Assembly (NCBI RefSeq): GCF_009828925.2
Contig: NZ_WUTY02000001.1
Location: forward strand, 62,001 to 126,000
Source of the DNA: Methylicorpusculum oleiharenae
GTDB lineage: Bacteria > Pseudomonadota > Gammaproteobacteria > Methylococcales > Methylomonadaceae
Length of the DNA stretch: 64,000 nt
Reading direction: 5' to 3'
The notes below the pieces were generated by a model that was given only the letters and a program-made list of their open reading frames with translations, was not told the DNA's origin and made no database searches. The position numbers were made by a program, and so were the translations under genes. Shown piece after piece: positions 1 to 9,048 of the stretch (within the stretch, counting starts at the first letter, position 1; every line of letters begins with the position of its first letter).

Positions 1-3000
1 GGCATAGTTCTCATTGGGTGCAGATTTATGGCTTTGATGATTATCCAGATAGAGCAACATTGCCGGGCTTTTTGCGCTCACTCCCAGTAAATCTCTAAAC
101 CGTCCTAAAGCATGCGTTCTGAAAGCAGCATTCTCAGCCAACTCGAATCCATTACTTGTTTTGTTGCGGTCGGTATTAAAATGATTTTCCCAAAACCAGG
201 TCATCACTTCCAATAGCTGTTTTTTACTGGAGATTGCTCGGGCTATTTGAGCAAATTGCAGCTTTTGCTCGAGATGTGGCGTCAATTCCTGTACACGCGA
301 TAAATAAGCCTCAAATTCAGCATCATCAATTAACTCAGGATGTAATTGCTTCTGGATAAAGGCCGCAGAACCAGAATCTCTAAGCTCCTTCAATAACTCA
401 GGGGTTGCCCCGAAGGTTATCCGGTTCAGTAATTGAACAGCACTTACCGATTCGGTCATCACATTTAATACAAGCGTTTTATGCGCTTTATTACCCGCCC
501 AATCCTCAGCAACCAGTTCAACACTAACAGTGCCGTTCCGGGTCAAACCTCTAACGGCAAGTCCCCAGCCGCCATTTTCACCCATTTCAAGCTCTTTATT
601 GTTTTCAACAGTTCCCTTACCCGCATCAATCACTGTCGCTTTTAATGATTTTACCCCGGTATTGTCGGAAACGCTTCCGAGTAAGGCCAAACCATGCTCA
701 TCAACTTGATCTTCATCGCTGTGAGATGAAATCACGATAGAAGGCGGTTCTTTATCTTCGATAATTGAATATGTTTTGGCTATTTCAGAATGATTACCCA
801 CCTTATCAAAAGCGGTTGCTTTAACGGTTACAAGTTGCCCCGCTGTCAACATGGCATCATTAACAGAAAACAGCCATTCACCCTTAACCAGTCCAGCCAC
901 TCCGGAGAAAGCACCGGCAACCGGATCAGTGACCAGAATCTCAACCCTGTCGACTTCCTGATTATCGGTCACCCGCATAGTCAGCTGAAAACCTTTATCG
1001 GATAGTTTTGAGTTTCCGGAAGGATTAAAAGCCACAAATATCGGAGGCTTATCATCCAGCTTATCCGGATCGTCCTTATCGACAGCAAAGTCTACCCAGC
1101 CTTTTTGGGCAATCCACCGGCTATAGTGATGTTTAGCGTTACCGAATAAATTAGTCGCTCTGACCACAAATAAGCGGCCATCGCCCAAACCGACAGGATC
1201 GAAACGTACGACACCCGTGCGATCAGTGACTAACGTCGAACGCCAAATTAATCGGCCATCAGAACCTTTTTCAAACAACGTTAGACTTTGCCCGGACATC
1301 ACCTCACCGGTTTCAGCCTTATGCAACTTAACCGCAACAGGGCCTGCCAATAATTGGAATGGACCGGTTTTATCGAGGTCTTTGCTTTCAAACCAGTTAC
1401 CGTAAGGATTGGCTTTCAACACATAACTGGAACCCTGCCCCAAGCCGGTCAAATCGAAATCAATCCTGCCCTGTGCATCCGTACTTTTTCGTTGAAACCA
1501 CCGTAATGTCTGATCCGGCAACCGCTCAAAAGCAGTCACTTCTTTATTAGCTAAAGGCTTACCGTCCAGAGCATTCAGCATAGTCACATTTAACAATTTA
1601 TTACCTACAGTAAAATCAAATTTACCGGTATTAACGATTAAATCACTGCTTATTGAACGCTGATCAAGTTGAGTCTGAGCCCTCAGAAGATATTTGCGGC
1701 CTTGCCCCAAGCCCGGCAAATGAAGAGGAACCCTGCCATTTTGATCAGTGGGTACGCGGGCAAACCAAGATAAACTTCCGTCGACAGACTCCTCCATAAC
1801 GGTAATGTCCTGGCCAACTAATGGTTGATTAGTAGCACCGTTAATTACCCTAACAAGCAAGTTACCAACTCTGAATTCCATATTCCCAGTAGTGACTATT
1901 TCACCGGAATCCACCGTTCCTGAACCAAAGAGTTGTTGGGTCCTCAACACATAAACAGTGTCACTACCCAAGCCTGGCAAATCCAGCATTAATTTGCCGC
2001 TAGCATTGGTAGTGCCTTGCCGGAACCATTTCAAGCTGTGGTCAGCTTCGCGGCGATAAACGGTCACGCCCTGATTACCCAAGGCAGTATTACTGATGCC
2101 GTCAGTCACCGTCACATTGAGCAACTGGTTGCCGACCACAAACGATGTCAGGCCGCCTTGACGGATCGGGGCGCTGGTTTTCCAACTGTTATCAAAATTG
2201 TTTTTGGCTTTAAAGATATAAGCCTGAGTATTGCCTAAATCGGGCAGAGCAAAGTCAGCCAAACCATTGCTATCGGTAGTGGTGGTGCTGACATAAACAT
2301 CGGTTCCGTCAGCCATTACTTTATGCGCATTAATTTGAGACGTTGCCATCACGCTGCCGGTTTGGCCGTTGACCGCTTTAATCCGGACATTACCGGCTTT
2401 AAACGCAAAGTTGCCGGTTTGCTTAATATCAGCGGAATCGACAGTCCGGTTACCATGCTTCATTGCTGTGCGCAGCACATAGACGCTACCGGCGCCCAAG
2501 CCCGGCAAATCTAAACTCAGCTGGCCTCCGGCATCCGTAGCAACGGTTCTTATACCTTTAACACTGCCGTCTGCTTCGCGCCGCAAAACAGTAACGGCCT
2601 GATTCACCAAAGCTGTATTGCTGATACCGTCAGTCACCGTTACATTTAGCAACTGGTTACCCACCACAAAGGTCGTCAAGCCGCCTTGATTGATAGGGGC
2701 GCTGGTTTTCCAACTGTTATCAAAATTGTTTTTGGCTTTAAAGATATAAGCCTGAGTATTGCCTAAATCGGGAAGAGCAAAGTCAGCCAAACCATTGCTA
2801 TCGGTAGTGGTGGTGCTGACATAAACATCGGTTCCGTCAGCCATCACTTTCTGAGCAATAATTTGATAGGCCCCCAAAACGCTGCCGGTTTGGCCGTTGA
2901 CCGCTTTAACCCGGACGTTCCCGGCTTTAAATGTAAAGTTGCCGGTTTGTTTAATATCACTGGAATCGGCGGTCCGGTTGCCGTGCTTCATCGCGGTTCG

Positions 3001-4869
3001 CAGCACATAGACGCTATCGTTGCCCAAGCCTGGCAAGTCCAGTGTTAATTTGCCGCTAGCATTGGTAGGCTCTCGACGAAACCATTTCAGACTACCGTCA
3101 GCTTCGCGGCGATAGACGGTCACGTCCTGGTTACCCAATACGGAATTACTGACTCCGTCGATCACCGTTACATTGAGCAACTGGTTACCCACCACAAAGG
3201 TTGTCAGGCCGCCTTGACGGATCGGAGCACTGCTTTTCCAGCTGTTATCAAAGCTGTTTTTGGCTCTAAACACATAAGCCTGCGCGCTCCCCAAATCAGG
3301 CAGAGCAAAGTCGGCCAAGCCGCTTTGATCGGTGTTGGTGCTGCTGACATAAACATCGGTTCCGTCAGCCATTACTTTATGCGCATTAATTTGAGACGCT
3401 GCCATCACGCTGCCGGTTTGGCCGTTGACCGCTTTAACCCGTACATTACCGGCTTTAAACGCAAAGTTGCCGGTTTGTTTAATATCACTGGAATCGGCAG
3501 TCCGGTTGCCGTGCTTCATCGCGGTTCGCAGCACATAGACGGTATCGTTGCCCAAGCCTGGCAAGTCCAGTGTTAATTTGCCGCTAGCATTGGTAGGCTC
3601 TCGACGAAACCATTTCAGACTACCGTCAGCTTCGCGGCGATAGACGGTCACGTCCTGATTACCCAATACGGAATTACTGACGCCATCGGTCACAGTCACA
3701 TTGAGCAACTGGTTACCGACCACAAAGGTTGTCAGGCCGCCTTGACGGATCGGAGCACTGCTTTTCCAGCTGTTATCAAAGCTGTTTTTGGCTCTAAACA
3801 CATAAGCCTGCGCGCTCCCCAAATCAGGCAGAGCAAAGTCGGCCAAGCCGCTTTGATCGGTGTTGGTGCTGCTGACATAAACTACACTGCCATCCGCCAT
3901 CGATTTAAAGACATGGAGATCGAATGCACTCAATACGCTACCAGTCTGGCCATTGACCGCTTTAACCCGGACATTACCGGCTTTAAATACAAAGTTGCCG
4001 GTTTGTTTAATATCACTGGAATCGGCGGTCCGGTTGCCGTGCTTCATCGCGGTTCGCAGCACATAGACGGTATCGTTACCCAAGCCTGGCAAGTCCAGTG
4101 TTAATTTGCCGCTAGCATTGGTAGGCTCTCGACGAAACCATTTCAGACTACCGTCAGCTTCGCGGCGATAGACGGTCACGTTCTGGTTACCCAATACGGA
4201 ATTACTGACACCATCGGTCACAGTCACATTGAGCAACTGGTTGCCGACCACAAAAGTCGTCAGACCGGTTTCACTGATTGGGGAGCTGGTTTTCCAGCTA
4301 TTATCAAAACTGTTTTTAGCTCTAAACTTATAAGCTTGAGCCTTGCTTATATCCGGCAGATTAAAGTCGGCCAAGCCGCTTTGATCGGTGTTGGTACTGC
4401 TAACATAAGCTTCACTGCCATCCGCCATTGACTTATAGGCATTAACCTGAAATGAACTTAATACTGTGCCAGCTTGGCCATTGACCGCTTTAACCCGGAC
4501 GTTCCCTGCTTTAAACACAAAGTTGCCGGTTTGCTTAATATCACTGGAATCGGCAGTCCGGTTGCCGTGCTTCATCGCGGTTCGCAGCACATAGACGGTA
4601 TCGTTGCCCAAGCCTGGCAAGTCCAGTGTTAATTTGCCGTTAGCATCGGTAGCCTGTCGACGAAACCATTTCAAGCTGTGATCAGCTTCGCGGCGATAGA
4701 CGGTCACATCCTGATTTCCAAGTACGGTATTACTGATGCCATCGGTCACAGTCACATTGAGCAACTGGTTGTCAACAGCGAAAGTTGAACCAGGTAATGT
4801 TAAGAATAGAAACAGTAAACAATTTATGAATAAATTCAGTGGGTACTTGTAACGGGGAAGAAAAATCAT
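1..4869 (-). CDS. Large secreted DUF1800 protein with tandem repeats (partial, runs off the left edge)
   Basis: One uninterrupted reading frame of 1623 codons starts at ATG 4869 and is still open at base 1. Residues 1-31 form a signal peptide (basic start, Leu/Phe-rich core, cut after STFA). Residues about 34-1000 are repeats of 176 residues, each built of two similar beta-rich halves (cores NQLLNVTVTDG and GNVRVKAVNGQ). Three diverged units of about 85-90 residues follow, then two Ig-like segments (each opening with a PP motif after an acidic stretch). From about residue 1470 comes the start of a DUF1800 domain, with LLNRITFGAT, TWFWENHFNTD and PNENYA. DUF1800 proteins are usually exported and of unknown function. 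The repeats look like a carboxypeptidase-regulatory or Ig-type stalk. No partner gene is visible. Confidence in the domain calls is high; the role is unknown. Confidence 0.9.
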   Translation of the reverse strand, partial: MIFLPRYKYPLNLFINCLLFLFLTLPGSTFAVDNQLLNVTVTDGISNTVLGNQDVTVYRREADHSLKWFRRQATDANGKLTLDLPGLGNDTVYVLRTAMKHGNRTADSSDIKQTGNFVFKAGNVRVKAVNGQAGTVLSSFQVNAYKSMADGSEAYVSSTNTDQSGLADFNLPDISKAQAYKFRAKNSFDNSWKTSSPISETGLTTFVVGNQLLNVTVTDGVSNSVLGNQNVTVYRREADGSLKWFRREPTNASGKLTLDLPGLGNDTVYVLRTAMKHGNRTADSSDIKQTGNFVFKAGNVRVKAVNGQTGSVLSAFDLHVFKSMADGSVVYVSSTNTDQSGLADFALPDLGSAQAYVFRAKNSFDNSWKSSAPIRQGGLTTFVVGNQLLNVTVTDGVSNSVLGNQDVTVYRREADGSLKWFRREPTNASGKLTLDLPGLGNDTVYVLRTAMKHGNRTADSSDIKQTGNFAFKAGNVRVKAVNGQTGSVMAASQINAHKVMADGTDVYVSSTNTDQSGLADFALPDLGSAQAYVFRAKNSFDNSWKSSAPIRQGGLTTFVVGNQLLNVTVIDGVSNSVLGNQDVTVYRREADGSLKWFRREPTNASGKLTLDLPGLGNDSVYVLRTAMKHGNRTADSSDIKQTGNFTFKAGNVRVKAVNGQTGSVLGAYQIIAQKVMADGTDVYVSTTTTDSNGLADFALPDLGNTQAYIFKAKNNFDNSWKTSAPINQGGLTTFVVGNQLLNVTVTDGISNTALVNQAVTVLRREADGSVKGIRTVATDAGGQLSLDLPGLGAGSVYVLRTAMKHGNRTVDSADIKQTGNFAFKAGNVRIKAVNGQTGSVMATSQINAHKVMADGTDVYVSTTTTDSNGLADFALPDLGNTQAYIFKAKNNFDNSWKTSAPIRQGGLTSFVVGNQLLNVTVTDGISNTALGNQGVTVYRREADHSLKWFRQGTTNASGKLMLDLPGLGSDTVYVLRTQQLFGSGTVDSGEIVTTGNMEFRVGNLLVRVINGATNQPLVGQDITVMEESVDGSLSWFARVPTDQNGRVPLHLPGLGQGRKYLLRAQTQLDQRSISSDLIVNTGKFDFTVGNKLLNVTMLNALDGKPLANKEVTAFERLPDQTLRWFQRKSTDAQGRIDFDLTGLGQGSSYVLKANPYGNWFESKDLDKTGPFQLLAGPVAVKLHKAETGEVMSGQSLTLFEKGSDGRLIWRSTLVTDRTGVVRFDPVGLGDGRLFVVRATNLFGNAKHHYSRWIAQKGWVDFAVDKDDPDKLDDKPPIFVAFNPSGNSKLSDKGFQLTMRVTDNQEVDRVEILVTDPVAGAFSGVAGLVKGEWLFSVNDAMLTAGQLVTVKATAFDKVGNHSEIAKTYSIIEDKEPPSIVISSHSDEDQVDEHGLALLGSVSDNTGVKSLKATVIDAGKGTVENNKELEMGENGGWGLAVRGLTRNGTVSVELVAEDWAGNKAHKTLVLNVMTESVSAVQLLNRITFGATPELLKELRDSGSAAFIQKQLHPELIDDAEFEAYLSRVQELTPHLEQKLQFAQIARAISSKKQLLEVMTWFWENHFNTDRNKTSNGFELAENAAFRTHALGRFRDLLGVSAKSPAMLLYLDNHQSHKSAPNENYA
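2122..4770 (-). repeat. Five 528-bp coding tandem repeats
   Basis: The landmark GAGCAACTGGTT recurs near 4759, 4231, 3703, 3175, 2650 and 2122, giving spacings of 528, 528, 528, 525 and 528 bp. The copies are nearly identical at DNA level, including silent positions, so they were recently duplicated or homogenised. The unit is a whole number of codons, so unequal crossing-over would change the stalk length without breaking the frame. Confidence 0.92.
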
Positions 4870-5314
4870 GGTTATTTACCTGCTGAAGCTTGAATCAAAA
4901 AGTAAGTCAAAAGACTAGCAGGTAAAACTTATCAAATAATGAACTAAGGTAGTTGACTTTGCTTTTTGGTCCCTAATTCACAAAAGTCAGCCATTACTTA
5001 AGGAAAATGGGATTAAATTTAACCTTATTCATGGTTCTCTTAGTTTTGCATTGTCAGATTCTCAAAGATGCTCGTCATTCAGGTAGATTACCGGAATCCT
5101 GACCACATGGATAGCTCGAAGCTTACCATCCAGGGCACGGGATACCCCCTTTCCAGAGGGGCATGACGGCTTATGGATTTAGCTGAAACAGCTTGCTATT
5201 CAGCTAATCTCTTGCCCTCTGAGCCTATACCTGCAGGCATGGCGGCTGATTTAAATCCAGGATCTGTTAGAATCCGTCTTATTGTAATAAGCCACTCTGT
5301 ATTAATCGAAATCC
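4870..5314. other. Intergenic region with a palindromic dispersed repeat
   Basis: This gap holds the leader of the DUF1800 gene on the left. At 5098-5168 there is a dispersed repeat (ggatagctcgaagcttacc followed by the ccagggcac...ggggcatgacgg hairpin). Related copies lie near 14750-14820, 15008-15075 and 34045-34121. The tail (ttagctgaaacag, near 5178) matches in reverse the arm beside the copy at 14750. No coding sequence is convincing before 5315. Confidence 0.5.
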
Positions 5315-6329
5315 ATGGCAAAAAAACCGGCTTCATCAACACCCAAAGATGCGGAAGATGCGTTGTCGCACGACACTGCTATAAGCTTTTGTTTAGCCAT
5401 CCGCGACTGGTGCAAGACCTGATCACCGGATTTGTGCAACCGCAATGGCTGGACAGTATCGACTTTAAAACCTTGGAACCGGTCAAAGCCAGCTTTGCTA
5501 CCGATGACCTACGCCAACGCCATGATGATTGTATCTGGCGCATGAAATTCAAAGACACTTGGCTCTACCTGTACCTGTTATTGGAATTTCAATCCAGTGA
5601 CGATTATTTCATGGCCAATCGAGTCATGACTTACCTCGGCCTACTGTACCAGGATATTATTCGTTCCCAGCTACTAAAAAAAGGCGACCTGTTACCGCCG
5701 GTACTGCCAATAGTTATCTACAATGGTGCCTCTAACTGGAGTGGGCCAGTTGAAATACGGTAAGGCGGATTCGCCGACAGGCAATCCACCATGGCCCTAA
5801 AGTATATTTGGCGTTTTGCTATCGCGAAAACGCCCTACCGCTTATCGATTTTTACATCCAGTTTGTTTTTGGCTTTATGTCTTTGCAGCAGTGCGCGACG
5901 TCGGACGACTTGCAAACTCATATTCAACTGCTGCAGCAACACCTCAAAGCAGCACACTATCAACCGATCCGGCGCTCTTTTGCTATTTGGCTCCGCCGCT
6001 TATTGCGCGTAAAATTTAAAGCAGAATCGATTCCCGAATACCAAGAACTTACCGAGGTCAATGCCATGTTAGCCGAACGCTTAACCGATTGGACACTACA
6101 ATGGAAAAAAGAAGGCGAAGAAATAGGTGAGAAACGAGGCCAGAAAATTGGCGAAGAAAGAGGTCAGAAAAAAGAAGCTCTGCGTTTATTGATTAAATTG
6201 ACTTCTTTAAAATACGGCGAATTACCCGACTGGGCATTACAAAAAATGGAGCAGGCCGACATTCAACAACTCGAAATCTGGTCTGAACGTATTTTAACCG
6301 CTGAAAGCCTAGAGTCGCTCTTGGCCTAG
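5315..6329 (+). pseudogene. Rpn-family recombination-promoting nuclease / PD-(D/E)XK transposase-like, broken
   Basis: Rpn proteins are PD-(D/E)XK nucleases related to transposases. Here the natural start is ATG 5315 (MAKKPASSTPKDAEDALSHD). The frame is lost a few codons later and continues in another frame with YKLLFSHPRLVQDL, WRMKFKDTWLYLYLLLEFQS and LPIVIYNG. A two-hairpin element at 5757-5865 replaces what is probably about 70 residues. The C-terminal part then resumes (DDLQTHIQLLQQHL, RRSFAIWLRRLL, a Glu/Lys-rich coiled stretch with repeated GEKRGQKIGEERGQK, and a typical SLESLLA end). One frameshift plus one insertion-deletion make it non-functional. Two further degraded Rpn relics lie at 45950-46025 and 48421-49145. 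Confidence 0.8.
5757..5865 (+). repeat. Two-hairpin element, copy 1 (inside rpn pseudogene)
   Basis: The family consensus, read 5' to 3', has an outer CCGGTAAGGCG arm, then a first hairpin GGCGGATT-N11-AATCCGCC. Next comes atggctttgaagaat, then a second hairpin GGCGTTTT-N9-AAAACGCC, then CCTACCGG closing the outer stem, and finally atcgatttttacatcgggtt. This copy has one mismatch in the first hairpin and sits within the rpn coding sequence. Confidence 0.85.
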
Positions 6330-6579
6330 TGACGGGAAATTAATTCAAGCTCTGCTTTATCACATTTCAGTTAAAGTAGGCGTGATGCCCAGATTGCGAT
6401 TGTCGAAGTCATCGCCATTCGATAAACGACGCGAGCAAACGAAGCCTGAAAGCTACGATAGTCGCTACTTATAACAGCTCCAATTGGGCGCCTCAATCGC
6501 GACGGGGGTCGCCCCACGAAAACTTGCCACAACTAGCAGGATACGCACAGCGCATCTATAAAGCCTAAGATTTAAAGCA
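6330..6579. other. Intergenic, no recognisable gene
   Basis: I see no gene of known family here. A 29-codon frame (MPRLRLSKSSPFDKRRE...) and an overlapping frame ending GYAQRIYKA look like eroded coding DNA, but I cannot assign them. Confidence 0.3.
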
Positions 6580-6785
6580 TCACGGTACTTCGTCGCCCGT
6601 CATCGGCTCGGCATCCGGGCTGGCGGCCAGCCAAGCATCCAAAGCTGCCGGTTCGCTGCGCGCTTGACGTTCCCGGAAGTAGGCTTCGGATTTGAGCGCC
6701 GAGACTTTTTCGGCTATCGCGGTAACAAAAAACTGGTTTATCGAAACCTGCTCTTCCTCAGCGACTTTGCGGGCATAAGCTTGAC
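6580..6785 (-). pseudogene. HicB/Arc-like antitoxin, 3' fragment
   Basis: Reading leftward from about 6785 the frame gives AYARKVAEEEQVSINQFF, then VTAIAEKVSALKSEAYF and an acidic tail ending in TGA at 6580-6582. This matches the ribbon-helix-helix C-terminal half of HicB-family antitoxins (E..SIN.F...A...K). The N-terminus is missing because the IS605-type element begins right there. No toxin partner is visible. Confidence 0.55.
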
Positions 6786-6789
6786 ATCC

Positions 6790-7893
6790 TCACCGCCCTG
6801 AAGAGACGGTGATTCCTACTGCTAGCGTATGATGTCCCATACGGAGAATGTTCTTAGCCGCGTTCTGATCGCGGTCATGCTCAGTGCCACACTCGGCACA
6901 AGTCCATTCTCTTATTTCAAGACCGCCTAACCCCTTCGGGCTGTTAGCAGATATCCATCCGCAACAAGAGCAAGTCTGAGAAGTGTACGCTTCGTTGACT
7001 TCTAGGAAGACACCTTGCATCCCTCTGGATTTATAATCAAGTTGTGCCTTGAGCATTGCCCAACCTGCATCTAAAACGGATTTAGCCATTTTAGTTTTAG
7101 CAAGACCGGACGCACTCACATTGCCGACGACGATTAAACTGTTTTCTTTTACTATTTTGTTGCTGAACTTATGGATTGCATCCGCACGCCGGTTTTTTAT
7201 CTTGGCGTGGATGCTTTTAATTTGTTTGGATTTGTTGGCACGTTGCGCTTTGCCAAGCTTTTCTTCACTATTCCGGTAGACATTCTGACGCTCTAAAGTA
7301 TCGCCATTCGAACACGTTGCCGTTGTTTTTAGGCCCAGATCAATGCCTATTTGACCGCCTTCTGATACCCTGACTTTTGCCTCGACATGCACCACGATAT
7401 TGAAATACCAACGCCCTCTACTGTCCTGGCTGAATGATCCACTTCTAAAATCGTACTGGCTTAATCCGTAGCTGTCCCAGCATTTGAAATAGATACCACA
7501 AAACCTAATTTGCCCATTGATCCATTGAGCGGCTCCAGACTTGAAAGGAACCCATCCTAACGCGCGCCTTGCGCCACCTGAAGACCGCCATTTAAGTTTG
7601 TCTTTCTTGAATTGTTTACGGGTTTTCGCGTGAACAGCGATCACTTCCTGAACCGTTCCCGCACCGATAATCATACTGCGTTCTTTGCGAATGCCTTTCA
7701 GTTCCTTCATTAAGTCAAAACCGGAAGTCTGCATAGTCATATAGCCCACTTCAGGAACTGGAACCCAAGCGAACTCAGCGCTTGTCGCATTGGCTGCATT
7801 CCAGACCTGATTGCACTCAAACGCCATACGATTCAAAACATCGACCTGTTTATCTCGTATTCTGACTTTCAAGGTTTTCGTTTGAGTGTTCAT
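6790..7893 (-). CDS. tnpB: TnpB, IS605 OrfB RNA-guided nuclease-like protein
   Basis: The 367-residue protein has the TnpB layout: N-terminal WED/REC-type region, then RuvC motif I GIDLGLKTTATC with Asp185, and a C-terminal zinc ribbon with CxxC pairs at 308/311 and 332/335, closing on DRDQNAAKNI (Asp340/Asp342). At RuvC-II, where most TnpBs have Glu (I.ED.L), this protein reads VVGNVS with Gly257. A Glu at 301 (VNEAYTSQTC) lies close to the zinc ribbon and might replace it. TnpB proteins use an RNA derived from the transposon end to cleave DNA and help retain the element. The start ATG overlaps the upstream region of tnpA, so the two genes share a short divergent promoter region. Confidence 0.9.
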   Translation of the reverse strand: MNTQTKTLKVRIRDKQVDVLNRMAFECNQVWNAANATSAEFAWVPVPEVGYMTMQTSGFDLMKELKGIRKERSMIIGAGTVQEVIAVHAKTRKQFKKDKLKWRSSGGARRALGWVPFKSGAAQWINGQIRFCGIYFKCWDSYGLSQYDFRSGSFSQDSRGRWYFNIVVHVEAKVRVSEGGQIGIDLGLKTTATCSNGDTLERQNVYRNSEEKLGKAQRANKSKQIKSIHAKIKNRRADAIHKFSNKIVKENSLIVVGNVSASGLAKTKMAKSVLDAGWAMLKAQLDYKSRGMQGVFLEVNEAYTSQTCSCCGWISANSPKGLGGLEIREWTCAECGTEHDRDQNAAKNILRMGHHTLAVGITVSSGR

Positions 7894-7935
7894 AGTGCTA
7901 TGATAGACTATTTAGGTTGGTCTATCAATATTATT

Positions 7936-8340
7936 ATGGAAATTAGAACCGGACGGCACTGTGTATTTATGCTTCATGCACACTTGGTCTTTATAACAAA
8001 ATACCGGAATAAAGTATTTACCCATGAAATGCTTGTTTCAATGAAAGAGTATATGGAAAAAGTATGCAGTGATTTTGAAACGACTTTGGTTGAATTTAAT
8101 GGCGAAACAAATCATATTCATTTGCTGATTGACTATCCACCCAAGGTGAGTATTTCAAAGCTGGTTAATAGCCTTAAAGGCGTGTCCAGCAGAAGGCTAC
8201 GAGTTGACTATGCTAGCGAAATTGACAACATATATTGGAAAGGTGTTTTGTGGAGTCCCAGCTATTTTGCCGGTTCCGTCGGTGGCGCACCACTTTCAAT
8301 ACTTAAACACTATATCGAGCAACAAGAAAGACCTGTTTAG
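7936..8340 (+). CDS. tnpA: TnpA, IS200-type HUH (Y1) transposase
   Basis: TnpA nicks and rejoins single-stranded ends of IS200/IS605 elements. The HUH motif is visible as NHIHLLID, and the catalytic Tyr region as SYFAGSVGGAPLSILKHYIEQQ. I chose ATG 7936 (MEIRTGRHCVFMLHAHLVF) because family members begin at this point. The longer frame from 7882 overlaps the tnpB start. Length from 7936 is about 134 residues, normal for the family, and no break is seen, so the element may be active. Confidence 0.9.
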   Translation: MEIRTGRHCVFMLHAHLVFITKYRNKVFTHEMLVSMKEYMEKVCSDFETTLVEFNGETNHIHLLIDYPPKVSISKLVNSLKGVSSRRLRVDYASEIDNIYWKGVLWSPSYFAGSVGGAPLSILKHYIEQQERPV

Positions 8341-8402
8341 CTACAATCAAGAGCACACTGATATCCCCCGCCTGAAGAAAGGGGCTTTACGTGTTTTTTG
8401 GG

Positions 8403-8536
8403 TAATCTTTGACATCGATAAGGTAAGCCGATGGCTGGCCGTGCTCAGTGATTAACACGGGCTCTTTAGATTCGTGCAGTTCAGCAAGAATTTTGGAGGC
8501 CTGACGTTTCAGGGTGGTGACAAGTTCTGTTTTCAT
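8403..8536 (-). pseudogene. Phd/YefM antitoxin, 5' fragment
   Basis: From ATG 8536 the frame reads MKTELVTTLKRQASKILAEL and on to LIDVKDY, nearly identical to the intact antitoxin at 12929-13186. It then runs into the right end of the IS605-type element. The promoter and operator in front are also preserved. This is the remaining half of a duplicated Phd-ParE locus. Confidence 0.85.
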
Positions 8537-8538
8537 AG

Positions 8539-8560
8539 GAGTGATACTAAACTATCACTC
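8539..8560. promoter_or_regulatory. Operator-like inverted repeat before phd fragment
   Basis: GAGTGATA-6 nt-TATCACTC, perfect 8-bp arms directly in front of the truncated phd start. The same site precedes the intact copy at 13189-13210, which suggests the binding site for Phd autoregulation. Confidence 0.65.
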
Positions 8561-8773
8561 ACATTTGTACAAAAAATGTTATGTAAAAACACAAAGCTAT
8601 CGTTTAACGTGGACGTCACCGGACGCTGATGATGAACGGTTTGATCGGCCTACGAACATCGGAAAGCCGCATAACTACAATCCAAGCGGATTTTTGATAG
8701 GAGTCATGCCAAATTTCTAATTATAATCCCGATAGGGAAAACCCTGGTAATTCGGTTCATTTTGGCTATAATA

Positions 8774-8789
8774 TTTCCCGAACGGGAAA
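8774..8789. promoter_or_regulatory. HipB operator-like palindrome
   Basis: TTTCCCG-AA-CGGGAAA lies 20 bp before the hipB start, overlapping a TATAAT-like -10 (about 8767-8772). A weaker related site (TCCC-4 nt-GGGA) lies at 8727-8738, and a half-site (CGGGAAAA) falls inside the hipB 5' end. HipB proteins repress their own operon through such palindromes. Confidence 0.7.
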
Positions 8790-8808
8790 ATTATATAGCT
8801 AAAGGCCC

Positions 8809-9048
8809 ATGAATTACAAAATACTACCGGACGGGAAAATAATATCTGCCGAAGATGTGGGGCGTATTATCACTCAGCGCAGAAAATCGCAGAATCTTAC
8901 TCAGGCGGATCTTGCAGGACTTGGGAATATGGGTATTCGTTTTCTCAGTGAGCTTGAGAATGGCAAAGGAACCGTGCAATTCGATAAAGTTATGCAGGTT
9001 CTTGATCTGCTTGGACTTGATGTCGTTATTTTAAAGCGCGACAGATGA
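8809..9048 (+). CDS. hipB: HipB-like XRE antitoxin
   Basis: A 79-residue helix-turn-helix protein (GRIITQRRKSQNLTQADLAG...FLSELENGKGTVQFDKVMQVLDLLGLDV) with the standard XRE fold and a short C-terminus. It would bind the palindromes upstream and neutralise HipA. The stop overlaps the hipA start by ATGA (9045-9048), so the two are translationally coupled. Confidence 0.9.
   Translation: MNYKILPDGKIISAEDVGRIITQRRKSQNLTQADLAGLGNMGIRFLSELENGKGTVQFDKVMQVLDLLGLDVVILKRDR

Larger units (their letters stand above)
6785..8402. mobile_element. IS200/IS605-family element with divergent tnpA and tnpB
   Basis: The element carries a Y1 transposase and a TnpB transcribed in opposite directions from a shared middle. 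The left end has a subterminal hairpin TCACCG-N11-CGGTGA (near 6789-6811). The right end has a CCCC...GGGG hairpin near 8367-8384. The boundaries are inferred from where the flanking hicB-like gene (left) and phd gene (right) lose homology. No target duplication is expected for this family. Confidence 0.8.

Noticed and set aside
790-4104. Plus-strand frames of 60-120 codons over the DUF1800 gene
   Set aside because: They are shadows of the long minus-strand frame, and the repeated ones reflect the 528-bp repeats.
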